A stretch of 64,000 nucleotides of DNA from Micromonospora inositola (GTDB taxonomy: Bacteria > Actinomycetota > Actinomycetes > Mycobacteriales > Micromonosporaceae). Every line of letters begins with the position of its first letter. The first letter of the stretch is position 1. The position numbers and the translations under genes were made by a program. Below are positions 14,743 through 24,260 of this stretch, piece by piece. Location: the NCBI RefSeq assembly GCF_900090285.1, contig NZ_LT607754.1, positions 1,798,001 through 1,862,000 on the forward strand, written 5' to 3'. The notes under the pieces were generated by a model. The model did not search any database and was not told the DNA's origin. It saw only the letters and a list, made by a program, of their open reading frames with translations.

Positions 14743-16923
14743 CTACTCCATCGTGCTGGGCTCCGGAACCGCCGGCGTCGGGCTGGTGCGCTGCATGGGC
14801 GCCTGGGTGGCCGTGACCGCCGGCCCGGGCTGCAGCATCCGCGTGAAGACGTTGCGGAACAGGGTTGACATCGCGGGATCGCTTCCCAGCGCGCCGGCAA
14901 ATGCGATCGAGGACGCGCTGAAGACCAGTGCGCCGTTGGGCTTCTCCATGAACACCATGGCGGCACCGCCGCCGGAGTTTTCCCCTCTGGCGATGACCTC
15001 GGACTCGGCGGCCTCGCCGGCGAGGCCCAGCATCGCGTCCATCTCCCAGCCGCTGGCGGCGCCGTTGTAGCCGCTGAGGCCGAACCTGCTGCCGACGGTG
15101 AGGCCGGTGCCGGCCAACAACGGGTGGTCGCGCACCACCCGGTACGGGGCGTAGCTGCCGGCGGTGGCGTAGTTGACCCCGACCAACTGTGAGGCGGGCA
15201 GGCCCAGCGCGGCGTAGGGGTCGCGCTTGCCGTCCGGTCGGCGGTACGTCACCACGGTCCGACCAGCGTCGACCCGCACCCGCTCGTAGATGCCATTGCC
15301 GCCGGAGTAGATCAGCCGACCGCCGCCGGCCTGATAGTTGACGAGATGCTGCCGCATCGCCTCCGACCAGTACTCGGGGTGGCTGCCCAACACGAGAACC
15401 CGGTAACGGGTGAGCCAGCTACCAGAGGCGTGCAGGTCGGCGTCCTCGTAGCAGTCGAAGGCGAGCCCCTGCTTGGACATCCATCGCGTCAACATCAGGT
15501 CCGACCACATCGTGTGATCAAAGATTGCGGGATCGTCCACGTTCAGCTCAGTCGAGGGACGACGCGCGGAGAGGGGGCGCGGCCCGGACATGTCGGTGCA
15601 GTACTGGTTGTGTCCGCCCCAGGTGTTGTAGGCGTTGTAGGTGAAGGTCGGAAGCAGCACGGCGATCTGGCTGGTGGGCTTCGTCGGCCGGACGATGAAC
15701 GGCACGTACCGGTGGAGCCGGTGCGGGCCGTCGAGCCGCGCCGCGTACAGACCGGGCTGCCAGTCGGCCGGAATCCGCAACCGGATCCGATCCGACCAGT
15801 CGCAGCCGACACGGATGAAGCCGGTCGGCAGCGACTGCACTCCACCGGTGACCCGCATGGGAGCGGAGACCACCTGCGGCGCCCCGGCGTTGGGTGCCAG
15901 CCGCACCATCGACGCGGTGACCGACGGAAAGCCGGTCGAGACCGCCACAAGGAGCGTCCCCCCCTGCAACACGCTCGGCGTGTTGGGGTAGCCCTGGAGG
16001 GCGGCCCGAGACTGGACCGTCCAGCCCGTCCCGACCTTCGTCGCCGATCCGCCGTTGAGCCAGACGGCCCGTCCGTCGGGACCGGCGGTGGTGTAGTTGA
16101 TCAGCCGGTGGTGGAGGATGGTGCCCGTCTGCCTGCTGGTGGCCGGGTCCGGTGGGATGGCGTACAGAACACCCTGGCCGGTCAACCACACCCCGTCGTT
16201 CACCCCGGCATCGCGGAGCCCGCCGAGGATCCGAAGCCCGGAACCCCGTGCCCACAAGCCCCTACCGATGTGCCGGTGCCAGAAGACGACGCCGTAGCGG
16301 TACGCATAGATGACTCCTGAGGCGTCCGCTTGGAGCACCGCACCCCGGAAGCCCCTGCCGACCCGCATGCCCGTGGCCGTCCACGCTCTCCTCGACGGGC
16401 TGTACTGGTGCCAGAACAGCTGTCCGTCGGTATCCTGCCCGTAGATCGCGCCGTCGAACCCGCACAGCCGGGGATACCGGTCGAACCCGGTGCCGATCTG
16501 ACCACCGCTGAACAACGAACCGGCGCCGGTCAGCGGATCGGACAGGTCGTAGCGGTAGTGGTGCACCGTGCCGTCGCCGCGGACCCCGTAGAGCGAGCCG
16601 TTGGTGCTGCCGAAGACAGTCTGGAACTCGTGCCAGCCCGAGCCGATCTTGCGGCCGGAACCACTCGCCCAGCTGGATGTCCCGGTCTGCCACCCCAGGT
16701 GGCGGTACCAGAGGAGGGAGCCGTCAGCCTGGATCGCGTAGACGACTCCGTTTCCTCCGCCGACCAGCCGGATGAACCGCTGCTGGGGGTCGTAGGCGGG
16801 AACAGCGGCCGACGCGGGGGCGAGACCCGTCAGCAGCGTCGGCGAAACGGAAGCCGCGACGATGGCGCCGTCCCGAAGGAAGCTCCGGCGCGGCATGCCG
16901 TCCGGCTTCTGGTGCTCAGTCAT
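14743..16923 (-). CDS. Tat-exported protein: tachylectin-like propeller plus DMFA2-like domain
   Basis: 726 aa from the ATG at 16923. A twin-arginine signal is present (RRSFLRDG, residues 12-19, then a hydrophobic stretch ending ASAA). Residues about 45-300 repeat a tachylectin-2-like blade (GGNGVVYAIQADGSLLWYRH, then GSTNGSLYGVRGDGTVHHYR, and two or more further blades). The C-terminal 400 residues resemble the domain of the large subunit of N,N-dimethylformamidase (LPTFTYNAYNTWGG, LVLGSHPEYWSEAMRQHL, YSGGNGIYERV). Secreted hydrolase or sugar-binding adhesin are both possible. It appears monocistronic. Confidence 0.8.
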   Translation of the reverse strand: MTEHQKPDGMPRRSFLRDGAIVAASVSPTLLTGLAPASAAVPAYDPQQRFIRLVGGGNGVVYAIQADGSLLWYRHLGWQTGTSSWASGSGRKIGSGWHEFQTVFGSTNGSLYGVRGDGTVHHYRYDLSDPLTGAGSLFSGGQIGTGFDRYPRLCGFDGAIYGQDTDGQLFWHQYSPSRRAWTATGMRVGRGFRGAVLQADASGVIYAYRYGVVFWHRHIGRGLWARGSGLRILGGLRDAGVNDGVWLTGQGVLYAIPPDPATSRQTGTILHHRLINYTTAGPDGRAVWLNGGSATKVGTGWTVQSRAALQGYPNTPSVLQGGTLLVAVSTGFPSVTASMVRLAPNAGAPQVVSAPMRVTGGVQSLPTGFIRVGCDWSDRIRLRIPADWQPGLYAARLDGPHRLHRYVPFIVRPTKPTSQIAVLLPTFTYNAYNTWGGHNQYCTDMSGPRPLSARRPSTELNVDDPAIFDHTMWSDLMLTRWMSKQGLAFDCYEDADLHASGSWLTRYRVLVLGSHPEYWSEAMRQHLVNYQAGGGRLIYSGGNGIYERVRVDAGRTVVTYRRPDGKRDPYAALGLPASQLVGVNYATAGSYAPYRVVRDHPLLAGTGLTVGSRFGLSGYNGAASGWEMDAMLGLAGEAAESEVIARGENSGGGAAMVFMEKPNGALVFSASSIAFAGALGSDPAMSTLFRNVFTRMLQPGPAVTATQAPMQRTSPTPAVPEPSTME

Positions 16924-17150
16924 GACCGTCCCCCTCAGTCAACCCACAGACGCTGAACACCCTATTTCGAGGGTCACGACAAGTTTGTCCGCGCCTGGCA
17001 GCCGGCGAACAATTGGCACTGTCCGCGAGGACCTTCAGCCGGGGGTTCCGATCCCATCAGTCGACCGGACGATTGACGATCGGGTGGCCGCGAGTTCCGG
17101 CGTGCTGCGACCGGAGACGGGCGGGTGCGGGCGGCGGCCGGCCACGCCGG

Positions 17151-17672
17151 TCAGCTCGTCTGAACGAACTCCTCCACCGCCGTGCAGACCCGGCCCAGCA
17201 CCTCGGCCGAGCAGGCCAGGGGGCCGGGCACCATCAGCGAATGGTCGGCGTCCGGGATCTCCAGCACGTGCGGCGTGAGCCGGCGGGCCACCGCACCGTC
17301 CCAGAGCTTGTCCGCCGTGCCGCCGACCAGCAGGAACGGCTCGGTCGCCCGGTCCAGCGCCTTGGTCACGTCGGCCCGGTTGAGCAGCGGGGTGAGCCAG
17401 ACCGCGCGCAGCCCACGGTCGGCGGCGAGCGGACTGGCGAATGTGCCGAGCGACTTGCCGACCAGCAGGTGGGTGCGCTCGGCGAGGGCCGGCGTCACCT
17501 GCTCGGCCACCCACGGCGCGGCCCGGTCCGCGCCGAGGTCCCGGGGCACCTCCCAGGTGATCTCGTGGGTGTCGAAGCCGACGCGGCGCAGCGCCTCGCC
17601 GACATAGACGAAGAGCGGGGCCCGGGTGTCGTAGCCCCGCCCCGGAACGAGCACCGCGCGCCGGTCCGCCAT
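17151..17672 (-). CDS. Small alpha/beta hydrolase
   Basis: 173 aa from the ATG at 17672, preceded by a GAGGAG ribosome site. The nucleophile elbow is GKSLG, the acid is in GGTADKLWD, and the histidine is in PDADHSLMV, making a complete Ser-Asp-His triad in a minimal fold without a lid. The family includes uncharacterised KANL3/Tex30-like hydrolases. The substrate is unknown. Confidence 0.82.
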   Translation of the reverse strand: MADRRAVLVPGRGYDTRAPLFVYVGEALRRVGFDTHEITWEVPRDLGADRAAPWVAEQVTPALAERTHLLVGKSLGTFASPLAADRGLRAVWLTPLLNRADVTKALDRATEPFLLVGGTADKLWDGAVARRLTPHVLEIPDADHSLMVPGPLACSAEVLGRVCTAVEEFVQTS

Positions 17673-17788
17673 GGTCTCCTCCTCGTCGCCTCTGCCCGCC
17701 GTCGTCACGGTAGCGCCGACCGCCCGGACAGTGGGGGACGTTGAAATGCTCCGGACACGAGATCATCCGGCGGCGTAGCCTCGGCAGG

Positions 17789-18220
17789 ATGTGGCCCCGG
17801 ATCGGTGGACTCCGCTCGCTCGCCCTCGGCACGCCCGGCGAGCTGCGGACCACGCTCAACACCCTGGTGCTGGCCGGCGCAAAGACGGCGACCGCCGGCC
17901 TGCTCACCGAGTACGCCGAGGAGAACGAAGAGCTGGAGCACGCCGGCGAACGGCTGGTCCTCGTCGACGACCACGACGCGCTGGCCGGGATCGTCGAGGT
18001 CACCGGCGTCGAGGTGGTCCGCTTCGCCGACGTACCCTGGGACTTCGCCCGGTCCGAAGGGGAGGGCGACCGGTCCGTCGAGGGGTGGCGGGCGGGTCAC
18101 GCCGCCTACTGGGCCCGGCAGGGCACCCCGGTCACCGACGACACGCAGATCATCTGCATCCGGTTCCGGCTGGTCTCCGGCGGGGACGGGGGCGTCGCCA
18201 CCGGAGACCTCGGCACCTGA
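17789..18220 (+). CDS. ASCH domain protein
   Basis: 143 aa from the ATG at 17789; a start at 17741 is also in frame. It shows the ASCH pattern LGTPGELRTTLNTLVLAGAKTATAGL, read here around GAKTATAG, and a C-terminal EGWRAGHAAYW...ICIRFRLV strand. ASCH domains bind RNA or nucleosides, and some hydrolyse N4-acetylcytidine. The function is unproven. Confidence 0.82.
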   Translation: MWPRIGGLRSLALGTPGELRTTLNTLVLAGAKTATAGLLTEYAEENEELEHAGERLVLVDDHDALAGIVEVTGVEVVRFADVPWDFARSEGEGDRSVEGWRAGHAAYWARQGTPVTDDTQIICIRFRLVSGGDGGVATGDLGT

Positions 18221-18283
18221 GGTGAGCCTCGCGCCACGTCGCGGTGCGTCCGGACCGCTGCCGGGCGCCGGTCGCGTGCCGGG

Positions 18284-19165
18284 TCAGGCGCGGCGCAGCT
18301 CGGGCAGCAGCCGGGTGGCCACGTCCGCCAGGATCGCCTCGTCGCCGGCGTACCAACTGCTGGCCCGCGGCCAGTGGCTGACCACGTCGGTGAAGCCCAG
18401 CCTCGCGGCCCGCTCGACCTGGTCGGCGAAGAAGTCGGCGCTGCTCAGCGAGAAGACCGGCGCCGCGTCGAGCGACAGGTAGCGGTCGAGGGTGGCCGGG
18501 TCGCGGCCCGCCGTGGCCAGCGTCTTGTCCAGCCGGGCGGAGAGCTCGGTGACCGAGTCCCACCAGCTCTCCAGGTCGTCACCGCCGGCGCCGGTGGTGA
18601 CCCAGCCCTGACCGAACCGGGCCACCAGCCGCATCGAGCGTGGCCCGTTCGCGGCGACCACGAACGGCACCCGGGGCTGCTGGACGCAGCCGGGATTGTT
18701 CCGGGCGCCGACCGCGGCGAACCAGTCACCCCGCCAGGTCGTCCCGTCCTCCCGCAGCGCCAGGTCGAGCAGCTCGGTGAACTCGCCGAAGCGGTCCACC
18801 CGCTGCCGCGGCGGCAGCGTCTCCCCGCCGAGCACGGTGGCGTCGAAGCCGATCCCGCCGGCGCCGATGCCGAGCAGCAGCCGACCGCCCGAGACGTCGT
18901 CCAGCGCGGTCACCTGCCGGGCGAAGGCCGCCGGGTGCCGGAAGTTGGGCGAGGCGACCAGCGTGCCGAGCCGGATCCGCGAGGTCACCGTCGCGGCCGC
19001 AGTGAGCGTGGTCACCGAGTCGAACCACGGGCCGTCGACCAGGTCCCGCCAGCCCAGGTGGTCGTAGGTCCAGGCGTGGTCGAAGCCCCACTCGTCCGCC
19101 TGCCGCCAGCGGCGCTGCGACTCGGACCAGCGCTGGTCGGGAAGGATCACGATGCCAATCCGCAT
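18284..19165 (-). CDS. LLM-class flavin (F420)-dependent oxidoreductase
   Basis: 293 aa from the ATG at 19165 (MRIGIVILPDQRW). The luciferase-like barrel shows EWGFDHAWTYDHL, RIRLGTLVASPNFRHPAAFA and GGRLLLGIGAGG. Many actinobacterial members use F420. The substrate cannot be told. It is a single gene, convergent with the ASCH gene. Confidence 0.9.
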   Translation of the reverse strand: MRIGIVILPDQRWSESQRRWRQADEWGFDHAWTYDHLGWRDLVDGPWFDSVTTLTAAATVTSRIRLGTLVASPNFRHPAAFARQVTALDDVSGGRLLLGIGAGGIGFDATVLGGETLPPRQRVDRFGEFTELLDLALREDGTTWRGDWFAAVGARNNPGCVQQPRVPFVVAANGPRSMRLVARFGQGWVTTGAGGDDLESWWDSVTELSARLDKTLATAGRDPATLDRYLSLDAAPVFSLSSADFFADQVERAARLGFTDVVSHWPRASSWYAGDEAILADVATRLLPELRRA

Positions 19166-19277
19166 GATCGTCAGCGTACGTGCTCGTCGTCCAGTGCGAG
19201 GCGTCTCAGCCAGCGCTGGGCCCGATCCAGTCCGGTTCCACCCCGCGACGACGTCGGCGCGCTGACCCTGCGGGCTG

Positions 19278-19859
19278 TCAGGGTCGGAGAGCGGCCAGCT
19301 TGACCATCATCCGGCCCATGTGCGGGTCGAGGGTCTCCGGGTCCGCGTCGGCCACTTCCCGCCCGGTCCACCAGCGGACGGCGCGGAACTCGCCCGGGTC
19401 GGGCGTGAGCGCCTGTTCGCGGCTGCCGCTCAGCACGAACCAGAGGCTGACGTCGGTGTGCCGGTCCTCCGGCGGCCCGACGGTCCCGGTGACGGTGAGG
19501 AAGAGGGGACGCTCACCGGGGCGCGGCGGGAATACCGCGGGCATGCCGAGCTCCTCCACCACCTCGCGCCGGACGGTCTCGACGGGGTGCTCGCCCGGCT
19601 CGACGTGGCCGCCGCTGGGCAGCCACTTCCCGGCCCTGACGTGATCGACCAGCAGGACGCTGCCGTCCGCCACATCGTGCAGCAGGAAGTATGCGACCAG
19701 GTGCGGCGACGGGGTGCGCGGCGTGACCCGGCGAAAGATGTCGTCGGTCCCCGCCAGCCAGGACAGGCACTCCGCCCGGTGCCGGGCCTCCAGGTCATCC
19801 ATCGGCGTCAGGGATTCGACCAGGGCACGGATCTCGCTCTCCACCCGCATTCCACGCAT
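19278..19859 (-). CDS. NUDIX hydrolase
   Basis: 193 aa from the ATG at 19859; a second ATG at 19850 is equally plausible. The Nudix box is GGHVEPGEHPVETVRREVVEELGM, which fits GX5EX7REUXEEXGU in full (quoted core GEHPVETVRREVVEELG). An N-terminal helical extension of about 50 residues precedes the fold. It hydrolyses a nucleoside diphosphate linked to another moiety, with the substrate unknown. Confidence 0.88.
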   Translation of the reverse strand: MRGMRVESEIRALVESLTPMDDLEARHRAECLSWLAGTDDIFRRVTPRTPSPHLVAYFLLHDVADGSVLLVDHVRAGKWLPSGGHVEPGEHPVETVRREVVEELGMPAVFPPRPGERPLFLTVTGTVGPPEDRHTDVSLWFVLSGSREQALTPDPGEFRAVRWWTGREVADADPETLDPHMGRMMVKLAALRP

Positions 19860-19981
19860 CCTGCCAGCTGGCTGGGACAGACCGCGGGCGTCGGGGTCGT
19901 GGGTCGGCGTCCGCCGAGGCCCGACGAAGTCGCGCACCGGATGCCGGGCGTCCGCCGTCACGGACGCCATCGGCGGTACGA

Positions 19982-20014
19982 CGAAGGGCCCGGCCGCGAC
20001 GGCCGGGCCCTTCG
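19982..20014 (-). terminator. Hairpin after the first CWB2 gene
   Basis: The perfect 15-bp stem CGAAGGGCCCGGCCG/CGGCCGGGCCCTTCG with a 3-base loop lies 12 bases downstream of the minus-strand stop at 20027. Confidence 0.82.
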
Positions 20015-20026
20015 CCTGTCGACCTG

Positions 20027-22030
20027 CTACCGGTTGCCGGCCCGCAGCGTCTCGAGCGCCCGGACGGCGGCGGCCTCATCCGCCGTACGCGCCATCGCGC
20101 CGGCGCCCACCGTCGCGCCAGCTCGCGACGGGGCGCCCACGTCGGTCGGGTTGTAGACCCTGGTCGAGCCGAGCGGGCCGCCGATCCAGGTCCCCGCCTC
20201 GGTGAGCTGGCTGTCGCTGACCACCGAAGCGGAGCCGAAGACCAGGGCGGTGTGGACGGCGCCGCTGGTCTCGTCCAGGGCGTCCCGCGCCGCCGGTCCC
20301 AGCGCGGACGCGGTGCCGGGGGTGAGCACCAGCGGACCGTTGAGCGCACCCATCAGCGCACCGCCGGCCAGGGCGTCCGGCCAGTCGGAGCCGGTGGCCA
20401 CGCCGATGTGCTGCTCCCCGTGGAAGTACACCCGAGCGACCGCCGCCGCCGTGTCGTAGCGGTCGTCGCCGACAAGGTCGAGCGCGTCGTCGTCGTACGC
20501 CTCGGCCGCCGCCGCGGCCGCCCGACCGATTCCGATGATGTACCGCCCCGCCGACAGCGAGTCGAGGTAGTCCCTGGTCGCCCCTGGCATCACGGCGTCG
20601 TTGGTGAGCACGATCACCGCTGTCGGGATCTCCGCGAAGATGTAGGAGCCGGCGGCGGCACCCGCCGCGAGGGCGTCCGGAAAGTTCATGCCGGTGGCGA
20701 CGAACACCATCCCCGGGTCCGCGTCCATCTCCTTGGCGATCGCCACCGCGGTGGCGAACCGGTCGGTGCCGGCGAGCCGCCGCACGGTGTAGCCGAGCCC
20801 CCGGATCTGGTCCTCCACCGCGGTGGAGAGTGCGCCGGGGCTGCCCAGCAGGTAGACGGTGCCGCCGGGGGCGAGCACCCGCTGGATCTCCGCGCCGGTG
20901 CCCCACTCCAGGCTGGTCGGCGGGGTCAGCAGCAGGGGGGCACGCTTGGCCGCCGCCAGCGCCGAGCCGCCGAGCGCGTCGGCGAAGGTGTCCGACCGGG
21001 ACAGCACCACCGCACGGGCCCGCTCCCGGGAGTCCGCCGGGTCGGCGACGCTCGCCCAGCGCGACCGGGAGACGGAGACCGCGGTGGAGAAGCGGCTGTC
21101 GCCGGCGAGCCGTCCCACCCGGTCCTTGCGGCGGGGCTGGTAGGCCGGCACCCCGTCGACGATGGCGAGCACGCTCGGGCTGGCGGCGGCCGATCCGTCG
21201 GCCGGCGCGATGGCCACGGTGGGGCCCTGCCGGAACGCGATCCGGCTGCCGTCCGGAGACCAGGTGGGAGAATCGTGCGCCACCGGGTTGCTGGTGACCG
21301 CGACCTCGTTCCCACCGGTCAGATCAGAGACGATGATCTGGCCCTCGCGGACGAAGGCCACCCTCCTGCCGTCCGGCGAGAAGGCGGGGTTCCCGCCGTT
21401 GTCGTCCACCAGCGTGACCCGGCCACCCTGGGCCCCCGGCTCGTAGAGCATCACAGCGGGCTGACCGGTCGGCTGACCGGTGCCGTCGTCGTCCTCGCGC
21501 TGGAACACCACCCGCCCGTCGGGCCCGCCATCCGGATTGCGGTAGTGCTTGCCGAAGCCGTACGGCGAGATCTGCTCCTCCCCGACGCCCCAGGTGCTCG
21601 CACCCATCCGGATGGTCCAACCGGAGGTGGCGTCCGACTTCTCGGCCCACACCACGCCGCTGCCGTCGCCGAGCCAGGAGGTGCCGGCCCGCTGGCGGCC
21701 CGGGATCGGCGTCAGGACCACGTCCTGCACCTTGCCGGTGCCGTCGAAGCGGATCGACCGGATGCGCTGATCGGGGCTGAGGTAGACGGCCCGGCTGCCG
21801 TCGGGCGACCAGGACACGTCCCGCATCGCCTCGGGCACCGGGTTCCTCAGCGTCTGCCGCGCCGGGTCGCCGATGAAATCGATCGAGGTGGCGTTGTTGC
21901 TGATGGTCAGGACACTGCCGGAGCCAGGCAGACTGGCGTGCGCAGCGGGCGCGCCAGCCACGGACACGGCGGAGATGACCGCGAGGCTCGAGGCGAACGC
22001 CCCGGCTCTGCGGAACTGCGCTGATGACAA
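20027..22030 (-). CDS. Secreted PD40 beta-propeller / cell-wall-binding repeat 2 protein, paralogue A
   Basis: 667 aa from a TTG at 22030, chosen because GGGGAG lies 8 bases upstream and both paralogues have the same arrangement; an ATG at 22066 would add 12 residues. A signal peptide ends near APAAHA. Next come PD40-type blades (VSWSPDGSRAVYLS, PAFSPDGRRVAFVREGQIIV, PTWSPDGSRIAFRQ), then three CWB2 repeats whose cores are ARAVVLSRSDTFADALGG, PGMVFVATGMNFPDALA and HIGVATGSDWPDALAGG. CWB2 repeats attach surface proteins to wall glycopolymers in Gram-positives. The propeller ligand is unknown. Confidence 0.88.
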   Translation of the reverse strand: MSSAQFRRAGAFASSLAVISAVSVAGAPAAHASLPGSGSVLTISNNATSIDFIGDPARQTLRNPVPEAMRDVSWSPDGSRAVYLSPDQRIRSIRFDGTGKVQDVVLTPIPGRQRAGTSWLGDGSGVVWAEKSDATSGWTIRMGASTWGVGEEQISPYGFGKHYRNPDGGPDGRVVFQREDDDGTGQPTGQPAVMLYEPGAQGGRVTLVDDNGGNPAFSPDGRRVAFVREGQIIVSDLTGGNEVAVTSNPVAHDSPTWSPDGSRIAFRQGPTVAIAPADGSAAASPSVLAIVDGVPAYQPRRKDRVGRLAGDSRFSTAVSVSRSRWASVADPADSRERARAVVLSRSDTFADALGGSALAAAKRAPLLLTPPTSLEWGTGAEIQRVLAPGGTVYLLGSPGALSTAVEDQIRGLGYTVRRLAGTDRFATAVAIAKEMDADPGMVFVATGMNFPDALAAGAAAGSYIFAEIPTAVIVLTNDAVMPGATRDYLDSLSAGRYIIGIGRAAAAAAEAYDDDALDLVGDDRYDTAAAVARVYFHGEQHIGVATGSDWPDALAGGALMGALNGPLVLTPGTASALGPAARDALDETSGAVHTALVFGSASVVSDSQLTEAGTWIGGPLGSTRVYNPTDVGAPSRAGATVGAGAMARTADEAAAVRALETLRAGNR

Positions 22031-22112
22031 GAGAAGAACTCCCCGTTGGAGGACGCGCCGCGACATGCATCGATCAGCCGGCTGGTCCGGGCGGGCGGCG
22101 GCACGTGTCCGA

Positions 22113-22126
22113 TCACTGTAAAAGAA
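22113..22126 (-). promoter_or_regulatory. Candidate -10 region shared by CWB2 genes A and C
   Basis: TTCTTTTACAGTGA on the minus strand, about 85 bases before the TTG start. Paralogue C has TTCTCTACAGTGA at a similar distance upstream (24653-24665). The common TACAGT would serve as a -10 element. Confidence 0.35.
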
Positions 22127-22166
22127 TCTGTGGCCGCCGCGCTGCCCCGCCGAGCCCGCCCACGCG

Positions 22167-22197
22167 GAAGGGCCCGGTCGGATCGACCGGGCCCTTC
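22167..22197 (-). terminator. Hairpin after the second CWB2 gene
   Basis: The perfect 14-bp stem GAAGGGCCCGGTCG/CGACCGGGCCCTTC with a 3-base loop lies about 40 bases downstream of the stop at 22236. Confidence 0.8.
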
Positions 22198-22235
22198 TAC
22201 GTTCGCCGACCGGTGACCGGCCGGATGCTCGCCGA

Positions 22236-24260
22236 TCAGCGGCGGGCGGTGCGCTCCGGGAGCGACTCCGCCGCGGCCGCCGCCTGCTCCGGCGTACGGA
22301 CGACGTCGGAACCGACCGTGGTGGCACCGGCGACGCGAAGCGAGTCAGCGGTCCGGGCAGTGGACGACAGGCCGATGTCGGTCGAGTTGCTGAGCAGCGA
22401 CGACCCGAGCGGACCACCGATCCACGTGCCGGCCTGGCTCTGCTGGTTGGACGACACCACGGCGCTGGAACCGAAGATCAGCGCGGTGTGCACGGATCCG
22501 CTGCTCTCGTCCAGCAGCGCCTGCGCCTCCGCTCCCAGCGTGGTGGCGGTACCGGGGGTGAGCAACAGCGGGCCGTTGAGCAGGCCCATCAGCGCACCGC
22601 CGGAGAGGGCGTCGGGCCAGTTGGTGCCGGTGGCGAGACCGATGTGGTTCTCCCCGCCGAAGAACGTCCAGGCGACGAAGAGGGCGGTCTCGTAGCGTCC
22701 GGTGCCCGACACCTCGAACGAGTTCGGGTCGTAGGCGGCCGCCGCGTTGGCACCGAAGAGGCCGATGCCTGCGATGTCACGAGTGCCCGCCGGCAGGGTG
22801 TCCAGGAAGCCCTTGGTCGCCGCCGGCATCGTGGAGTCGTTGGTCAGCAGCACCACGGCGCTGGTGCCACTGCCCGGGTAGTCGTAGGAGCCCGCCGCGG
22901 CACCGGCCGCGAGCGCGTCCGGGTAGTTCATGCCGGTGGCGAGCAGGACCAGGTCGGGGGTGGGGTCGATCGCCTTGGCGATCGCCACCGAGGTGCTGAA
23001 CCGGTCGGTGCCGGCCAGCCGCACCACGGTGTAGCCCAGCGCCTTCACCGCGTCCTCCACCGTGGTGGAGATCGCGCCCGGGCTACCCAGCAGGTAGACC
23101 GTGCCGCCGGGGGTCAGGGTCCGCTGCAGCTCCGCCTGGCTGGTCGCCTCCAGGCTGGTCGGCGGGGTCAGCAGCAGCGGGCCGCGCTTGGCCGCCGCCA
23201 GCGCCGAGCCGCTGAGCGCGTCGGCGAAGGTGTCCGAGCGGGACAGCACCACGGCCTGAGCCTGCTCGCGCGTGTCGGCCGCGTTGCTCACGGTCTTCCA
23301 GTGCGACTGGGAGACCGCCGCCGCGGTGGTGAACCGGGAACTGCCGGAGAGCCGGACCGACCGGTCCTTGTTCCGCGGCTGGTACGCCGGGACGCCGGCG
23401 GCGGTCGAGACCACGGCCGGGTTCGCCGCCTGCGAGCCGTCGGCCAGCGCGGTGGCGATCGTGGAGCCCTGGCTGAACGCGATCTTGGTGCCGTTCGGGG
23501 ACCAGGTGGGGTTGTCGTGCCCGGCGTTGCTGGCGACGACCACCTCGTTGCCGCCGGTCAGGTCGGAGACGATGATCTGGCCGTCGCGGACGAAGGCCAC
23601 CTTGGTGCCGTCCGGCGACAGGGACGGGTTGGACCCGTTGTCGTCGACCACGGTGGTCTGCGCGGCGCCGTTGGAGAAGTCGTAGAGGATGACCGCCGGG
23701 GTGCCGGTGGGGTTACCGGCGCCGTTGTCCGCCTGCCGCTGGAAGACGACCTTCATGCCCGGGCCGCCGTCCGGGTTCAGGTAGTGCTGGCCGTCGTCCG
23801 GGGAGATGTGACCGCCGGGGAAACCGGAGCTGCTGGGCGCGATCCGGACCATCCACTTGCCGGTGCCGGCCTTCTCGGCCCAGACGACGCTGCTGCCGTC
23901 ACCCCGGTAGGAGGGGCTGTTGCGCAGAACGCCGTCCTCCGGCACGGCGACGTACCAGAGGTCGCCGCTGGCGTTCCAGCGGATCGAGGTGATGCCGCCG
24001 TCCTGGTCGACGTAGGCGGCCCGGCTGCCGTCCGGCGACCAGGACGCGTTCAGCATGCTGTCGCCGAGCGGGTTGACGAGCGTCGTACGGGAGCTGTCGT
24101 TGAGGAACTTGAGCGACGTCGTGCTGTTGCTGACGGTGAGCACCTCACCGGTGCCGGGGAGGCTCGCGGTGGCGGCCGGCGCACCGGCGATGAGAGCGGT
24201 GGAGCCCACGGCGAGAGCCGAGGCGAGCGCAGCAGACCTGCGCAGAGACGATGGTGGCAA
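22236..24260 (-). CDS. Secreted PD40 beta-propeller / cell-wall-binding repeat 2 protein, paralogue B
   Basis: 674 aa from a TTG at 24260 with GGGAG 5 bases upstream; an ATG at 24296 is in frame but lies before this ribosome site. A signal peptide ends near APAATA. The layout is as in paralogue A: PD40 blades (ASWSPDGSRAAYVDQDG, PSLSPDGTKVAFVRDGQIIV, PTWSPNGTKIAFSQ) and three CWB2 repeats (SRSDTFADALSGSALAAAKR, LLATGMNYPDALAAGAA, IGLATGTNWPDALSGGAL). It is the middle of the three, oriented like A and divergent from C. Confidence 0.88.
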   Translation of the reverse strand: MPPSSLRRSAALASALAVGSTALIAGAPAATASLPGTGEVLTVSNSTTSLKFLNDSSRTTLVNPLGDSMLNASWSPDGSRAAYVDQDGGITSIRWNASGDLWYVAVPEDGVLRNSPSYRGDGSSVVWAEKAGTGKWMVRIAPSSSGFPGGHISPDDGQHYLNPDGGPGMKVVFQRQADNGAGNPTGTPAVILYDFSNGAAQTTVVDDNGSNPSLSPDGTKVAFVRDGQIIVSDLTGGNEVVVASNAGHDNPTWSPNGTKIAFSQGSTIATALADGSQAANPAVVSTAAGVPAYQPRNKDRSVRLSGSSRFTTAAAVSQSHWKTVSNAADTREQAQAVVLSRSDTFADALSGSALAAAKRGPLLLTPPTSLEATSQAELQRTLTPGGTVYLLGSPGAISTTVEDAVKALGYTVVRLAGTDRFSTSVAIAKAIDPTPDLVLLATGMNYPDALAAGAAAGSYDYPGSGTSAVVLLTNDSTMPAATKGFLDTLPAGTRDIAGIGLFGANAAAAYDPNSFEVSGTGRYETALFVAWTFFGGENHIGLATGTNWPDALSGGALMGLLNGPLLLTPGTATTLGAEAQALLDESSGSVHTALIFGSSAVVSSNQQSQAGTWIGGPLGSSLLSNSTDIGLSSTARTADSLRVAGATTVGSDVVRTPEQAAAAAESLPERTARR

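Noticed and set aside
12993..14966. A 657-codon minus-strand frame opposite the phosphoribosyltransferase and questin-oxidase genes
   Set aside because: Low-complexity composition, no motifs, and it overlaps two well-supported genes.
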